The notes beneath the pieces were generated by a model. The model was not told the DNA's origin. It saw only the letters and a program-made list of their open reading frames with translations, and ran no database searches. This document shows, in pieces, positions 15,124-23,488 of a stretch of 23,488 nucleotides of DNA (within the stretch, counting starts at the first letter, position 1; every line of letters starts with the position of its first letter). Source of the DNA: an uncultured Hyphomonadaceae bacterium. GTDB taxonomy: Bacteria > Pseudomonadota > Alphaproteobacteria > Caulobacterales > Hyphomonadaceae. The DNA lies in the NCBI GenBank assembly GCA_938049795.1, contig CALLCD010000149.1, forward strand, positions 1 to 23,488. The letters are read 5' to 3'. A program made the translations under genes and the position numbers.

Positions 15124-17367
15124 ATGCAAACCAGATTTTCGGCCGCTCTACGGCTCGGCACCGTTAGCTTGCTCGCGCTAAGTGCAAGTCTCTCGCTTTC
15201 CAGCGCCCAGACAAATGCGGACGAGGCCGACGAGTTCCGCCTTGATGAAGTTCAGGTCACCGCCCAGCGCGTCACCCAGAACATTCAGGACGTGCCGATC
15301 TCGATCACCACCCTGTCGGGCGACAAGCTTGCAAACATCTCCGCAGGCGGCGCCGACATCCGCTTCCTCTCCGCCCGTGTGCCAAGCGTTGTGGCCGAGA
15401 GCTCCTTCGGCCGCAGCTTCCCGCGCTTCTACATTCGCGGCATCGGCAACACCGATTTCGACCTCAACTCGACCCAGCCCGTCTCGCTCGTCTATGATGA
15501 TGTGCCCTATGAGAACCCGATCCTGAAAGGCTATCCGGTCTTCGATATTGCCCAGATTGAAGTCCTGCGCGGCCCGCAAGGCTCGCTGTTTGGCCGCAAC
15601 ACGCCGGGCGGCATCATCAAGTTTGACAGTGTAAAACCCAGCGAAGAGACCAGCGGTTATGCCCGCGTCGCTTATGGCCGCTTCAACACGGTTGATGTCG
15701 AAGCCGCCTTCGGCACCGGCCTCGCAGACGGGCTCTCCTTCCGCGCCTCGGGGCTCTACCAACGCCGCGATGATTATGTCGATAATGCCTTCACTGGCAC
15801 CGAGGATGATTTCGAAGGCTTTGAAGAATTTTCCGGACGCCTGCAACTGCTCGCAGAGCCAACTGACAACACATCTCTGCTGATCAATCTGCATGGCCGC
15901 ACTGGCGACAGTTCCGCCCGCCTGTTCCGCGCCAACATCATAGATCAGGGCCAGCGCGGTCTTGGTGCAAATTTCGACCGCGATGTCGTATCGTTCGATG
16001 GCCTTAACGATCAGGAGCTTAACGCTTACGGTCTTAATCTGACCGCCAATTGGGGCATCACCGACGCCATCGAGCTGACCTATATTTTCGGCTTCGAGAC
16101 CGCAGACGTGTCCTCACGCGGGGACATTGATGGCGGCTCGGGTGCCGCCTTCCTGCCCACCGGCTCGACCCCGGGCTTCATCCCCTTCCCCTCCGAAAGC
16201 GCTGGCAATGTCGATGATCTCGACCAGTTCACCCACGAACTGCGCATCGCTTACGACAATGGCGGCCCCTTGCGCGCTCAGGGCGGTATCTTCGTCTTTG
16301 ATGAAGATGTTCAGATCACCTCGGAAAGCTTCAACTCTCTCGCCCCGGGCAATCCGCTTAACGGGCTCGCCGTGCGTAACCAGTCCACGGACAGTTTCGG
16401 CGTCTTCGGCTCGCTGACATATGATGTGACCGACCAGCTTACCGTCTCGGGCGGACTGCGCTGGACGAATGACGAGAAGGATTTCTCCGTCGAACGCTTC
16501 CTCAGCCCGTTCGGCGCTGGCCCGCTCGGCCCGATCACCGCTGCCCCCGAGGATGACGAGATCAGCTGGGATGTCTCGGCCAATTATGCGGTCAATCCAG
16601 ACGTTAATCTCTACACCCGCATCGCCCGCGGCTTCCGCGCGCCCTCCGTTCAAGGCCGTCTCGTCTTTGGCAACACAGTATCGGTCGCCGATTCCGAGAC
16701 CGTCACCTCCTATGAGGCGGGCCTCAAAACAGAGCTCCTCGACGGACGCCTGCGCTACAATCTCTCCGGTTTCTACTATGAGCTAGAGGACCAGCAGCTT
16801 ACCTCCGTCGGCGGGACCAACAATACGGTCGCCCTGTTCAATGCCGACAAAGGCCGCGGCTTCGGCTTTGAGGCTGATATCGAAGCCATCCTGTTTGAAG
16901 GCTTCACCGCCACCGCTGGCCTTTCTTACAATGACACTGAAATTCGCGATGAAGGCCTGCTCATCCCGACCTGCGGCGCGCCCTGTACCGTACTCGATCC
17001 AGTTGATGCGGATGGCAATGCCTTCGTCGACGGCAACCCGTTCCCGAATGCGCCTGAGTGGATCTTCAATGCCACCGCCCGCTATGCCTACCCGATTCAG
17101 GGCGGAGAGCTGTTCGTCTTCACCGATTGGGCGTATAAGGATGATGTCAATTTCTTCCTCTATGAGAGCATCGAGTTTGGCGAAGACGGCTATTTCGAAG
17201 GTGGCCTCCGCGTCGGCTATGAATCAGATCGCGGCTACACCGCCTCGGCCTATGTCCGCAACATTACCGGCACGGACCGGCTGACCGGCGGCATCGACTT
17301 CAACAATCTCACCGGCTTCGTCAACGAGCCACGGATCTGGGGCATCGAGCTCGGTTACAAATTTTAG
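15124..17367 (+). CDS. TonB-dependent outer-membrane receptor
   Basis: A 747-residue receptor for energy-dependent import across the outer membrane. A signal peptide covers residues 1-28 (cleavage likely after SLSSA). A TonB box-like segment follows at 41-49 (DEVQVTAQR). The plug domain includes DVPISITTLSGDKLA, the QIEVLRGPQGSLFGRNTPGGII signature and YIRGIG. The beta-barrel then runs to a C-terminal phenylalanine (GIELGYKF), the usual Bam-recognised end. I chose the ATG at 15124 because the signal peptide starts there and AGGG lies 8 bases upstream; a frame extending to 14965 adds no sensible leader. The substrate cannot be told from sequence. The receptor is of the type abundant in Caulobacterales and sphingomonads for carbohydrates, peptides or aromatics as well as siderophores. 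Confidence 0.92.
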   Translation: MQTRFSAALRLGTVSLLALSASLSLSSAQTNADEADEFRLDEVQVTAQRVTQNIQDVPISITTLSGDKLANISAGGADIRFLSARVPSVVAESSFGRSFPRFYIRGIGNTDFDLNSTQPVSLVYDDVPYENPILKGYPVFDIAQIEVLRGPQGSLFGRNTPGGIIKFDSVKPSEETSGYARVAYGRFNTVDVEAAFGTGLADGLSFRASGLYQRRDDYVDNAFTGTEDDFEGFEEFSGRLQLLAEPTDNTSLLINLHGRTGDSSARLFRANIIDQGQRGLGANFDRDVVSFDGLNDQELNAYGLNLTANWGITDAIELTYIFGFETADVSSRGDIDGGSGAAFLPTGSTPGFIPFPSESAGNVDDLDQFTHELRIAYDNGGPLRAQGGIFVFDEDVQITSESFNSLAPGNPLNGLAVRNQSTDSFGVFGSLTYDVTDQLTVSGGLRWTNDEKDFSVERFLSPFGAGPLGPITAAPEDDEISWDVSANYAVNPDVNLYTRIARGFRAPSVQGRLVFGNTVSVADSETVTSYEAGLKTELLDGRLRYNLSGFYYELEDQQLTSVGGTNNTVALFNADKGRGFGFEADIEAILFEGFTATAGLSYNDTEIRDEGLLIPTCGAPCTVLDPVDADGNAFVDGNPFPNAPEWIFNATARYAYPIQGGELFVFTDWAYKDDVNFFLYESIEFGEDGYFEGGLRVGYESDRGYTASAYVRNITGTDRLTGGIDFNNLTGFVNEPRIWGIELGYKF

Positions 17368-17386
17368 ACCGCATACACATGGCCCC

Positions 17387-17416
17387 TTGCCAGACAATCT
17401 TTTCGGAGGCTAAACT
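17387..17416 (+). promoter_or_regulatory. Probable promoter of the S9 peptidase gene
   Basis: TTGCCA (17387-17392), 18 bases, TAAACT (17411-17416), about 30 bases before the start codon at 17448. It suggests the peptidase has its own promoter rather than depending only on read-through from the receptor gene. Confidence 0.4.
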
Positions 17417-17447
17417 CTAAGAAAGGTTGTTTGGGAGGACCCTATAT

Positions 17448-19379
17448 ATGCGCGCATTTTTTACTGCTTTGTTTTTGTTGCTGAACGGTTCTTGGGCGAT
17501 GGCGCAGATACCTCAGCCGCCGATCGAGGCTTATGGAAATCTGCCAGAACTCTCTGCTTTTGCTATTTCTCCGAGCGGAGAGCATATTGCCTTTATCAAC
17601 AGAAAAGACGACCTCAACACGCTCATTATCATGAATAGGCAAACCGACGAAAGGTGGGGCGTCGAGCTAAGCGATACGAAAGTGACGCAAGTGAGCTGGT
17701 CTGGTGACAGCCACATTATTGTTGGTGCGTTCGATGCGATGCGCTTCCGAGGCGTTGCAGGAAAGTATAATTATTCAGCCGCCTTTTCGATCAATATTCA
17801 AACACGGAAAATGAAGCGACTCTTGGGAAGAACGGACACGCTCTATCCCAATCAGACTGGCATAGGCTACATCGTGGGTCATTCCGACGATAATGAAGAT
17901 TTCGTCTATATGCCGGCCTATTCCGGATCTGGCAGTTCCTCACCGCCTTACAGTCTCTTCCGCGTTGATTTGGACACCGGACGAGGACGCATCGTCCAGA
18001 GAGGGAACAAGGACACGAAGGATTATGTTGTCGGCAGCGATGGTACAGTTCTGGCGGAAGAACGTTATTCCAACCGCACCAACAGATATCAGATCAGAAC
18101 CAGACATAACGGATCATGGGAAACCATATATGATGAGGAATCTCCCGAGGGACCGCGCGGGCTTATCGGGACATTGCCAGATGAGTCCGGTCTTGTCTTT
18201 TTTAGAGAGATCGATAACGGCTTTAATGCGCTCTATAAAATGGACTTCTCCGGAAATTTCTCGGGCCCGATCATGGCCAGAGACAGTGTCGAGATAAGTC
18301 GGGTACTGATTGATGAAAACCGGGTTGTTATCGGTGTCGAATATGGCGGGCTAGAACCCAGTCACGAATTTTTCGATCAGGCGTTAACGGACGAGATCGA
18401 GGCAATTCGTGGGCGTGCCGGAACCGCCTCGGTCCGGATAAGATCATGGACCGCCGACTGGAGCAAAATTATCCTCTATGTCGAAGGCAGCAATTTTGCC
18501 GGAGACTATCTCCTATTGGATCGGTCAACCGGAGAGCTTTCCAATCTGGCAAAATCGCGCAGTGATATCCCGACCGAAGCGATCAGCGAAGTTCTTACAA
18601 TCGAATATAAAGCGCGTGACAATCTGGTAATTCCCGCCTTGCTTACGGTGCCGCGGGGGGCCGAATTGACGAACTTGCCAATGATTGTGATGCCTCATGG
18701 CGGCCCCGAAGCCCATGATCAGGTCGGGTTCGATTATATGGCTCAATATTTCTCTAATCGCGGCTATCTGGTGTTCCAGCCAAACTTTCGCGGGTCCGAC
18801 GGATTTGGCACAGAGTTCACAGAGGCCGGATATGGCGGCTGGGGGTCAACCATGCAGCACGATATCACGGATGGTGTAAAATCTCTGATACGAGGCGGTC
18901 AGGTCGATCCAGAGCGTATCTGTATCGTCGGATGGAGCTATGGCGGGTACGCCGCGCTGGCAGGCGGTGCGTTTACGCCTGATCTCTACCAATGCGTCGC
19001 CTCAATTGCCGGTGTGTCCCACCTCCCACAAATCCTCGTTGACGAGAAACGCGATCATGGACGCGATCACTGGGTTGTCGAATACTGGGAAGGCGCAATG
19101 GCAAATGGGGATGCAAGCCGGGATGTTCTGCGTCAGAAGTCACCCGCAATGTATGCCGAGAACTTTGAAGCCCCCGTCCTGTTGATGCACGGGCGAGATG
19201 ATCTCGTGGTCAAAATCAACCAGAGCCGGATCATGCGCCGCGCCCTGCGCCGGGCCGACCAGCCTGTCGAATTTGTCGAGTATAAGGGCGGTGATCACAG
19301 CCTGCTCACCCCCGGCGACCGGCTTCAAGCCCTTCAGGAACTTGACCGCTTCATCACCAGCCATATCGGTGCCAATTAG
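17448..19379 (+). CDS. Exported prolyl oligopeptidase-family (S9) serine peptidase
   Basis: A 643-residue peptidase or acylaminoacyl-peptidase-like enzyme with a signal peptide (residues 1-19, ending WAMA), so probably periplasmic or secreted. A seven-bladed propeller-like region (about 30-370) precedes an alpha/beta hydrolase domain (about 390-643). Catalytic residues are Ser497 in GWSYGGYAA, Asp585 in HGRDDLVV and His617 in GGDHSL. The family cleaves short peptides, often after proline or removing dipeptides. The ATG at 17448 has a strong GGGAGGA 8 bases upstream. It starts 80 bases after the TonB receptor on the same strand, which fits peptide scavenging. Base composition and codon use are clearly more AT-rich than in the receptor, suggesting a different evolutionary history. 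Confidence 0.92.
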   Translation: MRAFFTALFLLLNGSWAMAQIPQPPIEAYGNLPELSAFAISPSGEHIAFINRKDDLNTLIIMNRQTDERWGVELSDTKVTQVSWSGDSHIIVGAFDAMRFRGVAGKYNYSAAFSINIQTRKMKRLLGRTDTLYPNQTGIGYIVGHSDDNEDFVYMPAYSGSGSSSPPYSLFRVDLDTGRGRIVQRGNKDTKDYVVGSDGTVLAEERYSNRTNRYQIRTRHNGSWETIYDEESPEGPRGLIGTLPDESGLVFFREIDNGFNALYKMDFSGNFSGPIMARDSVEISRVLIDENRVVIGVEYGGLEPSHEFFDQALTDEIEAIRGRAGTASVRIRSWTADWSKIILYVEGSNFAGDYLLLDRSTGELSNLAKSRSDIPTEAISEVLTIEYKARDNLVIPALLTVPRGAELTNLPMIVMPHGGPEAHDQVGFDYMAQYFSNRGYLVFQPNFRGSDGFGTEFTEAGYGGWGSTMQHDITDGVKSLIRGGQVDPERICIVGWSYGGYAALAGGAFTPDLYQCVASIAGVSHLPQILVDEKRDHGRDHWVVEYWEGAMANGDASRDVLRQKSPAMYAENFEAPVLLMHGRDDLVVKINQSRIMRRALRRADQPVEFVEYKGGDHSLLTPGDRLQALQELDRFITSHIGAN

Positions 19380-19407
19380 AGCGCGCCAACGAAGGGAAAC
19401 ATATCGC

Positions 19408-19436
19408 TTGCGAAACTATCCATGAGTTAATGTAAT
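19408..19436 (+). promoter_or_regulatory. Probable promoter of the OmpA-like lipoprotein gene
   Basis: TTGCGA (19408-19413), 17 bases, TGTAAT (19431-19436), a good housekeeping-type match. It implies a leader of about 100 bases before the start codon at 19542. Confidence 0.5.
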
Positions 19437-19541
19437 TGCCACGAAAAGATCACAGACTCGTGTCAACTCATACCCAGCGAGCGGGGGAGCGCAAATCTTC
19501 TCTGTCGCACTGGATCAGTTAGAGATTGAGGAGTGTACTCC

Positions 19542-20204
19542 ATGAATAAGATCGCAATCGGCCTGTTGGCCTCTGCAATGCTCGTCGCCTGTACGACGGA
19601 CCCGAACACCGGCCAGCGCCGCGTTTCCAAAACAGGGATCGGCGCCGGTGCAGGTGCGGCGGTGGGGGCCGGAGTGGGCGTCCTCTTCGGCGGGAATGAT
19701 AAGCGCAATGCTGCCATTGGTGCAGCGGTGGGCGGTGTCGCCGGAGCCGGTGTCGGGGCCTATATGGATCGCCAGCAAAAACGCCTCGAAGAACAAACCG
19801 CCGGAACCGGCATCGAAGTTGTGCGCAATGGCGATCAGCTCCAGCTTGCCCTGCCATCGGACATTTCTTTCGCCAGCGGCGAGGCCGACATCCAGCCGGG
19901 CTTTTATGACCCGCTCAATGATGTCGCCAATACGCTGGTCGAGTTCCCCTCAACCGCCGTTGACATTATTGGCCATGCCGACAGTCAGGGCGCGGAAGAG
20001 TTCAATTTGCGTCTATCCGAACAGCGCGCCACATCGGTTCAGTCCTACCTGTTAAACCAGGGCGTGACACCCGTTCGTCTGGCTGCAACCGGCTATGGCG
20101 AAACCCGTCCGATTGCCTCAAACGAGACCGCCGATGGCCGCGCGCGCAATCGCCGTGTCGAGATCGTGCTAACCCCGATTGTCGAGGAAGAGAACCCGTC
20201 ATAG
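19542..20204 (+). CDS. OmpA-family lipoprotein with glycine-zipper segment
   Basis: A 220-residue outer-membrane or periplasmic lipoprotein that probably tethers the envelope to peptidoglycan. The signal sequence ends in the lipobox LVAC with lipidated Cys17 (followed by Thr). A glycine-zipper region at 33-73 is rich in GxGxGA repeats. A C-terminal OmpA/Pal-type domain covers about 100-212. Asp147 (GHADSQG) and Arg162 (LSEQRA) have the 15-residue spacing of the peptidoglycan-binding pair in OmpA. The closing GYGETRPIASN and ARNRRVEI motifs are typical. I chose the ATG at 19542, with GAGGAG 8 bases upstream, over a GTG at 19533. The gene is monocistronic with its own promoter and terminator. 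It resembles E. coli YiaD-type proteins more than Pal itself. Confidence 0.92.
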   Translation: MNKIAIGLLASAMLVACTTDPNTGQRRVSKTGIGAGAGAAVGAGVGVLFGGNDKRNAAIGAAVGGVAGAGVGAYMDRQQKRLEEQTAGTGIEVVRNGDQLQLALPSDISFASGEADIQPGFYDPLNDVANTLVEFPSTAVDIIGHADSQGAEEFNLRLSEQRATSVQSYLLNQGVTPVRLAATGYGETRPIASNETADGRARNRRVEIVLTPIVEEENPS

Positions 20205-20228
20205 ACGCAGATTTCTTCCAAGACAAAA

Positions 20229-20265
20229 GAAGGCCGGAGCAGAACGCACCGGCCTTCGCTTTTTA
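20229..20265 (+). terminator. Bidirectional terminator between the lipoprotein gene and fadB
   Basis: A perfect 9-bp stem (GAAGGCCGG 20229-20237 with CCGGCCTTC 20249-20257) around an 11-base loop. On plus it is followed by GCTTTTTAT; on minus by TTTTGTC, so it can end both convergent transcripts (stops at 20204 and 20287). Confidence 0.85.
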
Positions 20266-20286
20266 TAGACTTCGCACAAACGCCGA

Positions 20287-22512
20287 TTACGCTGCCGCTT
20301 TCTCCGCCGCTGGCGCGAAGCGATCATAAAACCCTTCGCCCTTGGCCGCCATGTCGCGCAACATATCGTTTGGCCGGAACCTGTCGCCATATTTATCGGC
20401 CAGACGGTCCGCCTCGGCGACAAATTCCTTGATGCCCCAGATCAGATCGACATAGGAACAGCATCCGCCGGTATAAGGCGCAAAGCCCCATGCCAGAATG
20501 GACCCAATGTCCCCATCGCGCGCATCGGTAATCACGCCCTCTTCAAAACAGCGCGCCACTTCGATGGCCTGCCGCACAAGGAAGCGATTGGTCAGCTCTG
20601 TCTTCATCGCAGGCGGACACTCATCTACCTTCACGTCGATCTGGCTGTTCAAATCAGGCCAAATCCGCGTCGGTTTGCCATTGTCGCCATAATCATAAAA
20701 GCCCTTGCCAGCCTTGCGGCCAACACGTCCCTTATCCTCGACAATCCACGCCATCATCTGCCCGAGCTCATTGCCCGAATAGTCAATGCCGGACGCCTCT
20801 GCCATTTGGCGACCCACTTTCAGCGCCGTGTCCAGCCCAACCGAGTCCGACACTTCCAGCGGTCCCATCGGCATGCCGCACTGCCGCCCGACATTCTCGA
20901 TAATCGCAGGCTTGATACCCTCGGCGAGCATGGACAGCCCTTCTTGGGTGTACGTCCCAAAGCAGCGCGAGGTGTAGAAGCCGCGACTGTCATTGACCAC
21001 AATCGGCGTCTTGCGAATGGCCAGCACATAGTCAACAGATTTGGCGAGCGTCGCCTGATCGGTCTTCTCGCCCATAATAATCTCGACCAACCCCATCCGC
21101 TCGACCGGCGAGAAGAAGTGGATGCCGATAAAGTTCTCAGGACGGCTTGACGCTTTGGCCAGTCCCGTAATCGGCAGCGTCGATGTGTTCGAGCCGAAGA
21201 CCGCGCCCGGCTCCAATTGCGCCTCGGCCATTTCCGTGATCTTGGCTTTGAGCTCCGGATTTTCAAACACCGCTTCGACCACAAGGTCTGCGCCTTTGAA
21301 ATCGTCATAATTGTCCGTGGTCGTGATCAGATCGAGCAGAGCCTGCCCTTTCGCCTCGGTCGTCTTGCCGCGCTTGACCGCTTTCTCAACGAGACGGCGC
21401 GAATAATCCTTGCCCTTCTCGGCGTTTTCTTTGGACACATCGACCAGCACAGTCGGAATGCCCGCCTTGGCTTGCACATAGGCAATCCCTGCGCCCATCA
21501 GCCCTGCGCCAATCACGGCGATCTGCTTGAACTCGGTCTTCTCGAAGCCCGCCGGACGGTTGCCGCCCTTGCCAAGCGCCTGCATCGACAAGAACAGGGA
21601 CCGGATCATCGCCTTCGCTTCTGGCCGCTCTTGCGTGTTGATAAAGTAGCGCGTCTCAACCCGAAGCGCTGCGTCGATTGGCAATTGCGTGCCCTCATAA
21701 ACGCAGGAGAGAATGTTCTTCTGCGCCGGATAATTGCCATAGGACTGCGCCGCCAGCATCGCGTTTGCCATGGTCGCAACCTGACCGGCGCCGGGCGAGC
21801 GATGCACCACACCGCCGGGCATTTTGAAGCCCTTCTCATCCCAAGGCGCTTTGGCATCCGGATTGGCGAGCACCCACGCTTTCGCCTTTTCAGCGGTCTG
21901 AGCTGCTGGCGCCAACTCATTGACCACGCCAAGGCTAAGCGCCTTATCCACCTTCATCGACTTGCCTTGCAAGATATGCTCGAGCGCGGCCTGAACACCG
22001 ATCAGGCGCGGCAAACGCTGCGTCCCGCCTGCGCCCGGCAACAGACCAATCTTCGCTTCGGGCAGACCAAATTGCAGCTTCGGATTATCATCCGCCGCCA
22101 CACGGTAATGACACGCCAACGCCACTTCGAGGCCACCGCCCAGCGCCAGCCCATTGAGCGCCACCGCCACTGGCTTGCCGCATGTCTCAAGCTCGCGCAG
22201 CGTCTTGTTGAGCGAAAAGCCGCGATCAAACTGCGCCTTTTTCAGCTCAGCTTCGGACATATCCGCTTTCGGCTTACCGCCCGCCTGCTCGCCCATCTCG
22301 CCAAGGTCCGCGCCCGCGCAAAAGCCCGACGCTTTGCCAGACGACAGCACCGCGCCGACAATTTTGTCGTTCGTGGCAATCTCATTTGTGATCGCGATAA
22401 TGTCGGCAATCGCCTTACCCGTCAGCGTGTTCATGCTCCGTCCGGGCACATCAAACACCGCGTGCGCAACGCCGTCGGCGTCAATCTCGAAGGAAAAAGT
22501 CTCTAGGTTCAT
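20287..22512 (-). CDS. fadB: Bifunctional enoyl-CoA hydratase / 3-hydroxyacyl-CoA dehydrogenase
   Basis: A 741-residue multifunctional beta-oxidation alpha subunit (FadB/FadJ type). The N-terminal crotonase domain (1-190) has oxyanion segments FCAGADL (64-70) and LALGGGLE, and the two acid/base glutamates of hydratases at Glu129 and Glu152 (LPEAKIGLLPGAGG). The NAD-binding half starts at about 331 with GAGLMGAG (glycines 335, 337, 340). The catalytic dehydrogenase His465 is in GIHFFSPVERMG. Two C-terminal helical domains complete the fold. The start is the ATG at 22512; the ribosome binding site is weak. It is last in a minus-strand operon fadA - DUF559-like - fadB, with 20 bases to the preceding stop. 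Whether to call it FadB or FadJ cannot be settled here. Confidence 0.93.
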   Translation of the reverse strand: MNLETFSFEIDADGVAHAVFDVPGRSMNTLTGKAIADIIAITNEIATNDKIVGAVLSSGKASGFCAGADLGEMGEQAGGKPKADMSEAELKKAQFDRGFSLNKTLRELETCGKPVAVALNGLALGGGLEVALACHYRVAADDNPKLQFGLPEAKIGLLPGAGGTQRLPRLIGVQAALEHILQGKSMKVDKALSLGVVNELAPAAQTAEKAKAWVLANPDAKAPWDEKGFKMPGGVVHRSPGAGQVATMANAMLAAQSYGNYPAQKNILSCVYEGTQLPIDAALRVETRYFINTQERPEAKAMIRSLFLSMQALGKGGNRPAGFEKTEFKQIAVIGAGLMGAGIAYVQAKAGIPTVLVDVSKENAEKGKDYSRRLVEKAVKRGKTTEAKGQALLDLITTTDNYDDFKGADLVVEAVFENPELKAKITEMAEAQLEPGAVFGSNTSTLPITGLAKASSRPENFIGIHFFSPVERMGLVEIIMGEKTDQATLAKSVDYVLAIRKTPIVVNDSRGFYTSRCFGTYTQEGLSMLAEGIKPAIIENVGRQCGMPMGPLEVSDSVGLDTALKVGRQMAEASGIDYSGNELGQMMAWIVEDKGRVGRKAGKGFYDYGDNGKPTRIWPDLNSQIDVKVDECPPAMKTELTNRFLVRQAIEVARCFEEGVITDARDGDIGSILAWGFAPYTGGCCSYVDLIWGIKEFVAEADRLADKYGDRFRPNDMLRDMAAKGEGFYDRFAPAAEKAAA

Positions 22513-22532
22513 GTCTTCTGTCTTTCTAAAAA

Positions 22533-22976
22533 TTATGGTTGCCAGCCCGTATCAGGCGGCGTTTCAATCTCTGGAGCGGGCTTTGGCTTGCCGTCCGTAT
22601 CAGGCGTGGTTTCAGGCATGGAAGGCGGCGGCAATTGCGCTTCAATTGCGCTCGCGACACCCTCAAGATCGGTAAACACATCTTCATGCGTCACCAGAAT
22701 GACCTTCCAGCCAAGCGCGACAAGCCGCTTCAACCGGCGTTCCTCATGGGACAGCTCGCTTGCCAGCGCCACTTTGGAATTGTCAAACTCGACCACCGTC
22801 TTGCGCGCAATACAGGCAAAGCTCGCCGTCACATCATGGATCGGATAAAGCCGCCGGAAACTCGCCCCACCAACCTGTTTACGGCGCAGCCGCGTCCAGA
22901 GGCGACGTTCGCCTTCTGCCGCATCCCGCCTCACAGCCTTGGCCGGGCGCTGTTTCTTTTTACCTGTTTCCGCCAT
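22533..22976 (-). CDS. DUF559/endonuclease-like protein with degraded active site
   Basis: A 147-residue protein. Residues about 12-115 follow the DUF559 (PD-(D/E)XK, very-short-patch-repair-like) layout: a basic helix with ERRLWTRLRR, FRRLYPI, a central strand pair and a C-terminal VILVTHEDVFTDLEGV. Where active members usually have an Asp in the first strand this protein has Ser52 (VTASFAC). The second motif, usually E-L-D-G-G-Q-H, reads EFDNSKV (63-69). Glu63 and Asp65 remain, but the Gln and His are lost, with Lys68 in their place. It may therefore be inactive or altered. The last 30 residues are proline-rich. The ATG at 22976 is my choice; GTG 22985 is possible, and neither has a good ribosome binding site. 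It lies between fadA and fadB, probably co-transcribed. Confidence 0.72.
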   Translation of the reverse strand: MAETGKKKQRPAKAVRRDAAEGERRLWTRLRRKQVGGASFRRLYPIHDVTASFACIARKTVVEFDNSKVALASELSHEERRLKRLVALGWKVILVTHEDVFTDLEGVASAIEAQLPPPSMPETTPDTDGKPKPAPEIETPPDTGWQP

Positions 22977-23002
22977 CACGTTCACGCCCGCCAGACCGGC
23001 CT

Positions 23003-23488
23003 CTATATCCGCTCGATAATTGTGGCCGTGCCCATGCCCGCGCCCACGCAGAGCGTCACCAGCGCGGTTTCCTTGCCCGTGCGCTCAAGCTCATCGACCA
23101 TAGTCCCGAGCAGCATGGCGCCGGTTGCTCCAAGCGGATGGCCCATCGCAATCGCGCCGCCATTGACGTTCATCTTGTCATGATCAATGTCCAGCAATTG
23201 CATCATCAGCATAGGAACGGATGCAAACGCCTCATTGAGCTCATAAATGTCAATGTCGCCGACTTCCATGCCCGCTTTCTTGAGCACTTTCTGCGTTACA
23301 TAGGTCGGTCCTGTCAGCATGATGCCCGGCTCCGAACCAATTGACGCCATCGCCCGAATGCGCGCGCGCGGCTTGAGGTCATGCTTCTCGCCCATCGCCT
23401 TGGAGCCGAACAGCACAGCCGCCGCCCCATCCACAATACCGGATGAATTGCCCGCATGGTGGACATGGTTGATCGCTTCAAGTTCGGG
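23003..23488 (-). CDS. fadA: Thiolase, 3-ketoacyl-CoA thiolase beta subunit (partial)
   Basis: The C-terminal 161 residues of a thiolase; the N-terminus and nucleophile cysteine lie beyond the right edge. Visible are NHVHHAGNSSGIVDGAAAVL at the window edge, ELNEAFASV, the catalytic histidine in AMGHPLGATGA and the second catalytic cysteine in CVGAGMGTATII. It performs the last beta-oxidation step, releasing acetyl-CoA. The gene is upstream of fadB in the same direction with only the DUF559-like gene between, so it probably encodes the partner subunit of FadB. It is distinct from the separate thiolase at 5427-6635, which has MCVGGGMGAAG at the corresponding end. Confidence 0.92.
   Translation of the reverse strand, partial: PELEAINHVHHAGNSSGIVDGAAAVLFGSKAMGEKHDLKPRARIRAMASIGSEPGIMLTGPTYVTQKVLKKAGMEVGDIDIYELNEAFASVPMLMMQLLDIDHDKMNVNGGAIAMGHPLGATGAMLLGTMVDELERTGKETALVTLCVGAGMGTATIIERI

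Noticed and set aside
21217..22506. Long open frame on plus opposite fadB (429 codons)
   Set aside because: It is the antisense shadow of a firmly identified fadB gene. The translation is arginine/histidine/leucine-rich with no domain and no ribosome binding site, as expected opposite GC-rich codons.

Overview
The window looks like a stretch of alphaproteobacterial chromosome. The genes are GC-rich with C/G-biased third positions, and the gene set is typical of marine Caulobacterales/Maricaulales/Hyphomonadaceae-type bacteria: a large TonB-dependent receptor, a DoxX-like protein, RND efflux and many beta-oxidation genes. That placement is inferred from gene content and style only; there is no rRNA or marker gene here. 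I found no tRNA, rRNA, CRISPR array, transposase or phage gene.

Layout. 1-17 (-) is the first five codons of a gene leaving the window, directly behind a polytopic membrane protein (21-641, -) whose promoter overlaps a 19-bp palindrome. A Gfo/Idh/MocA oxidoreductase (722-1732, -) diverges from a small unrecognised helical protein (1969-2397, +). The gene-free stretch 2398-2807 holds a terminator and then a compact, highly structured candidate small RNA (about 2598-2753, +). Its two hairpin loops carry the same C-rich anti-Shine-Dalgarno 12-mer; this is the most interesting item in the window. A dienoyl-CoA isomerase-like crotonase, a Kbp/YgaU BON-LysM protein and an anchored alpha/beta hydrolase follow on the minus strand (2808-5237). 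A thiolase lies on plus (5427-6635). A membrane diguanylate cyclase (6729-7955, -) is bracketed by a 25/26-bp direct repeat, one copy of which is half of the thiolase terminator. An RND adaptor-pump operon (8227-12681, +) converges on a small conserved protein and a DoxX-like protein (12689-13438, -).

The plus-strand block 13649-20204 carries a long acidic, proline-rich protein of unknown function with a calcium-loop-like motif, a TonB-dependent receptor, a secreted S9 peptidase and an OmpA-like lipoprotein. The last part (20287-23488, -) is a fatty-acid oxidation operon: fadA (partial), a DUF559 nuclease-like gene with degraded active-site residues, and fadB.

How the genes work together. 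Four genes (isomerase, thiolase, FadB, FadA) serve fatty-acid beta-oxidation. The receptor and exported peptidase could form a nutrient uptake pair, although the peptidase seems to have its own promoter. The RND pair should export hydrophobic compounds together with an outer-membrane channel encoded elsewhere. The remaining genes concern envelope maintenance and signalling.
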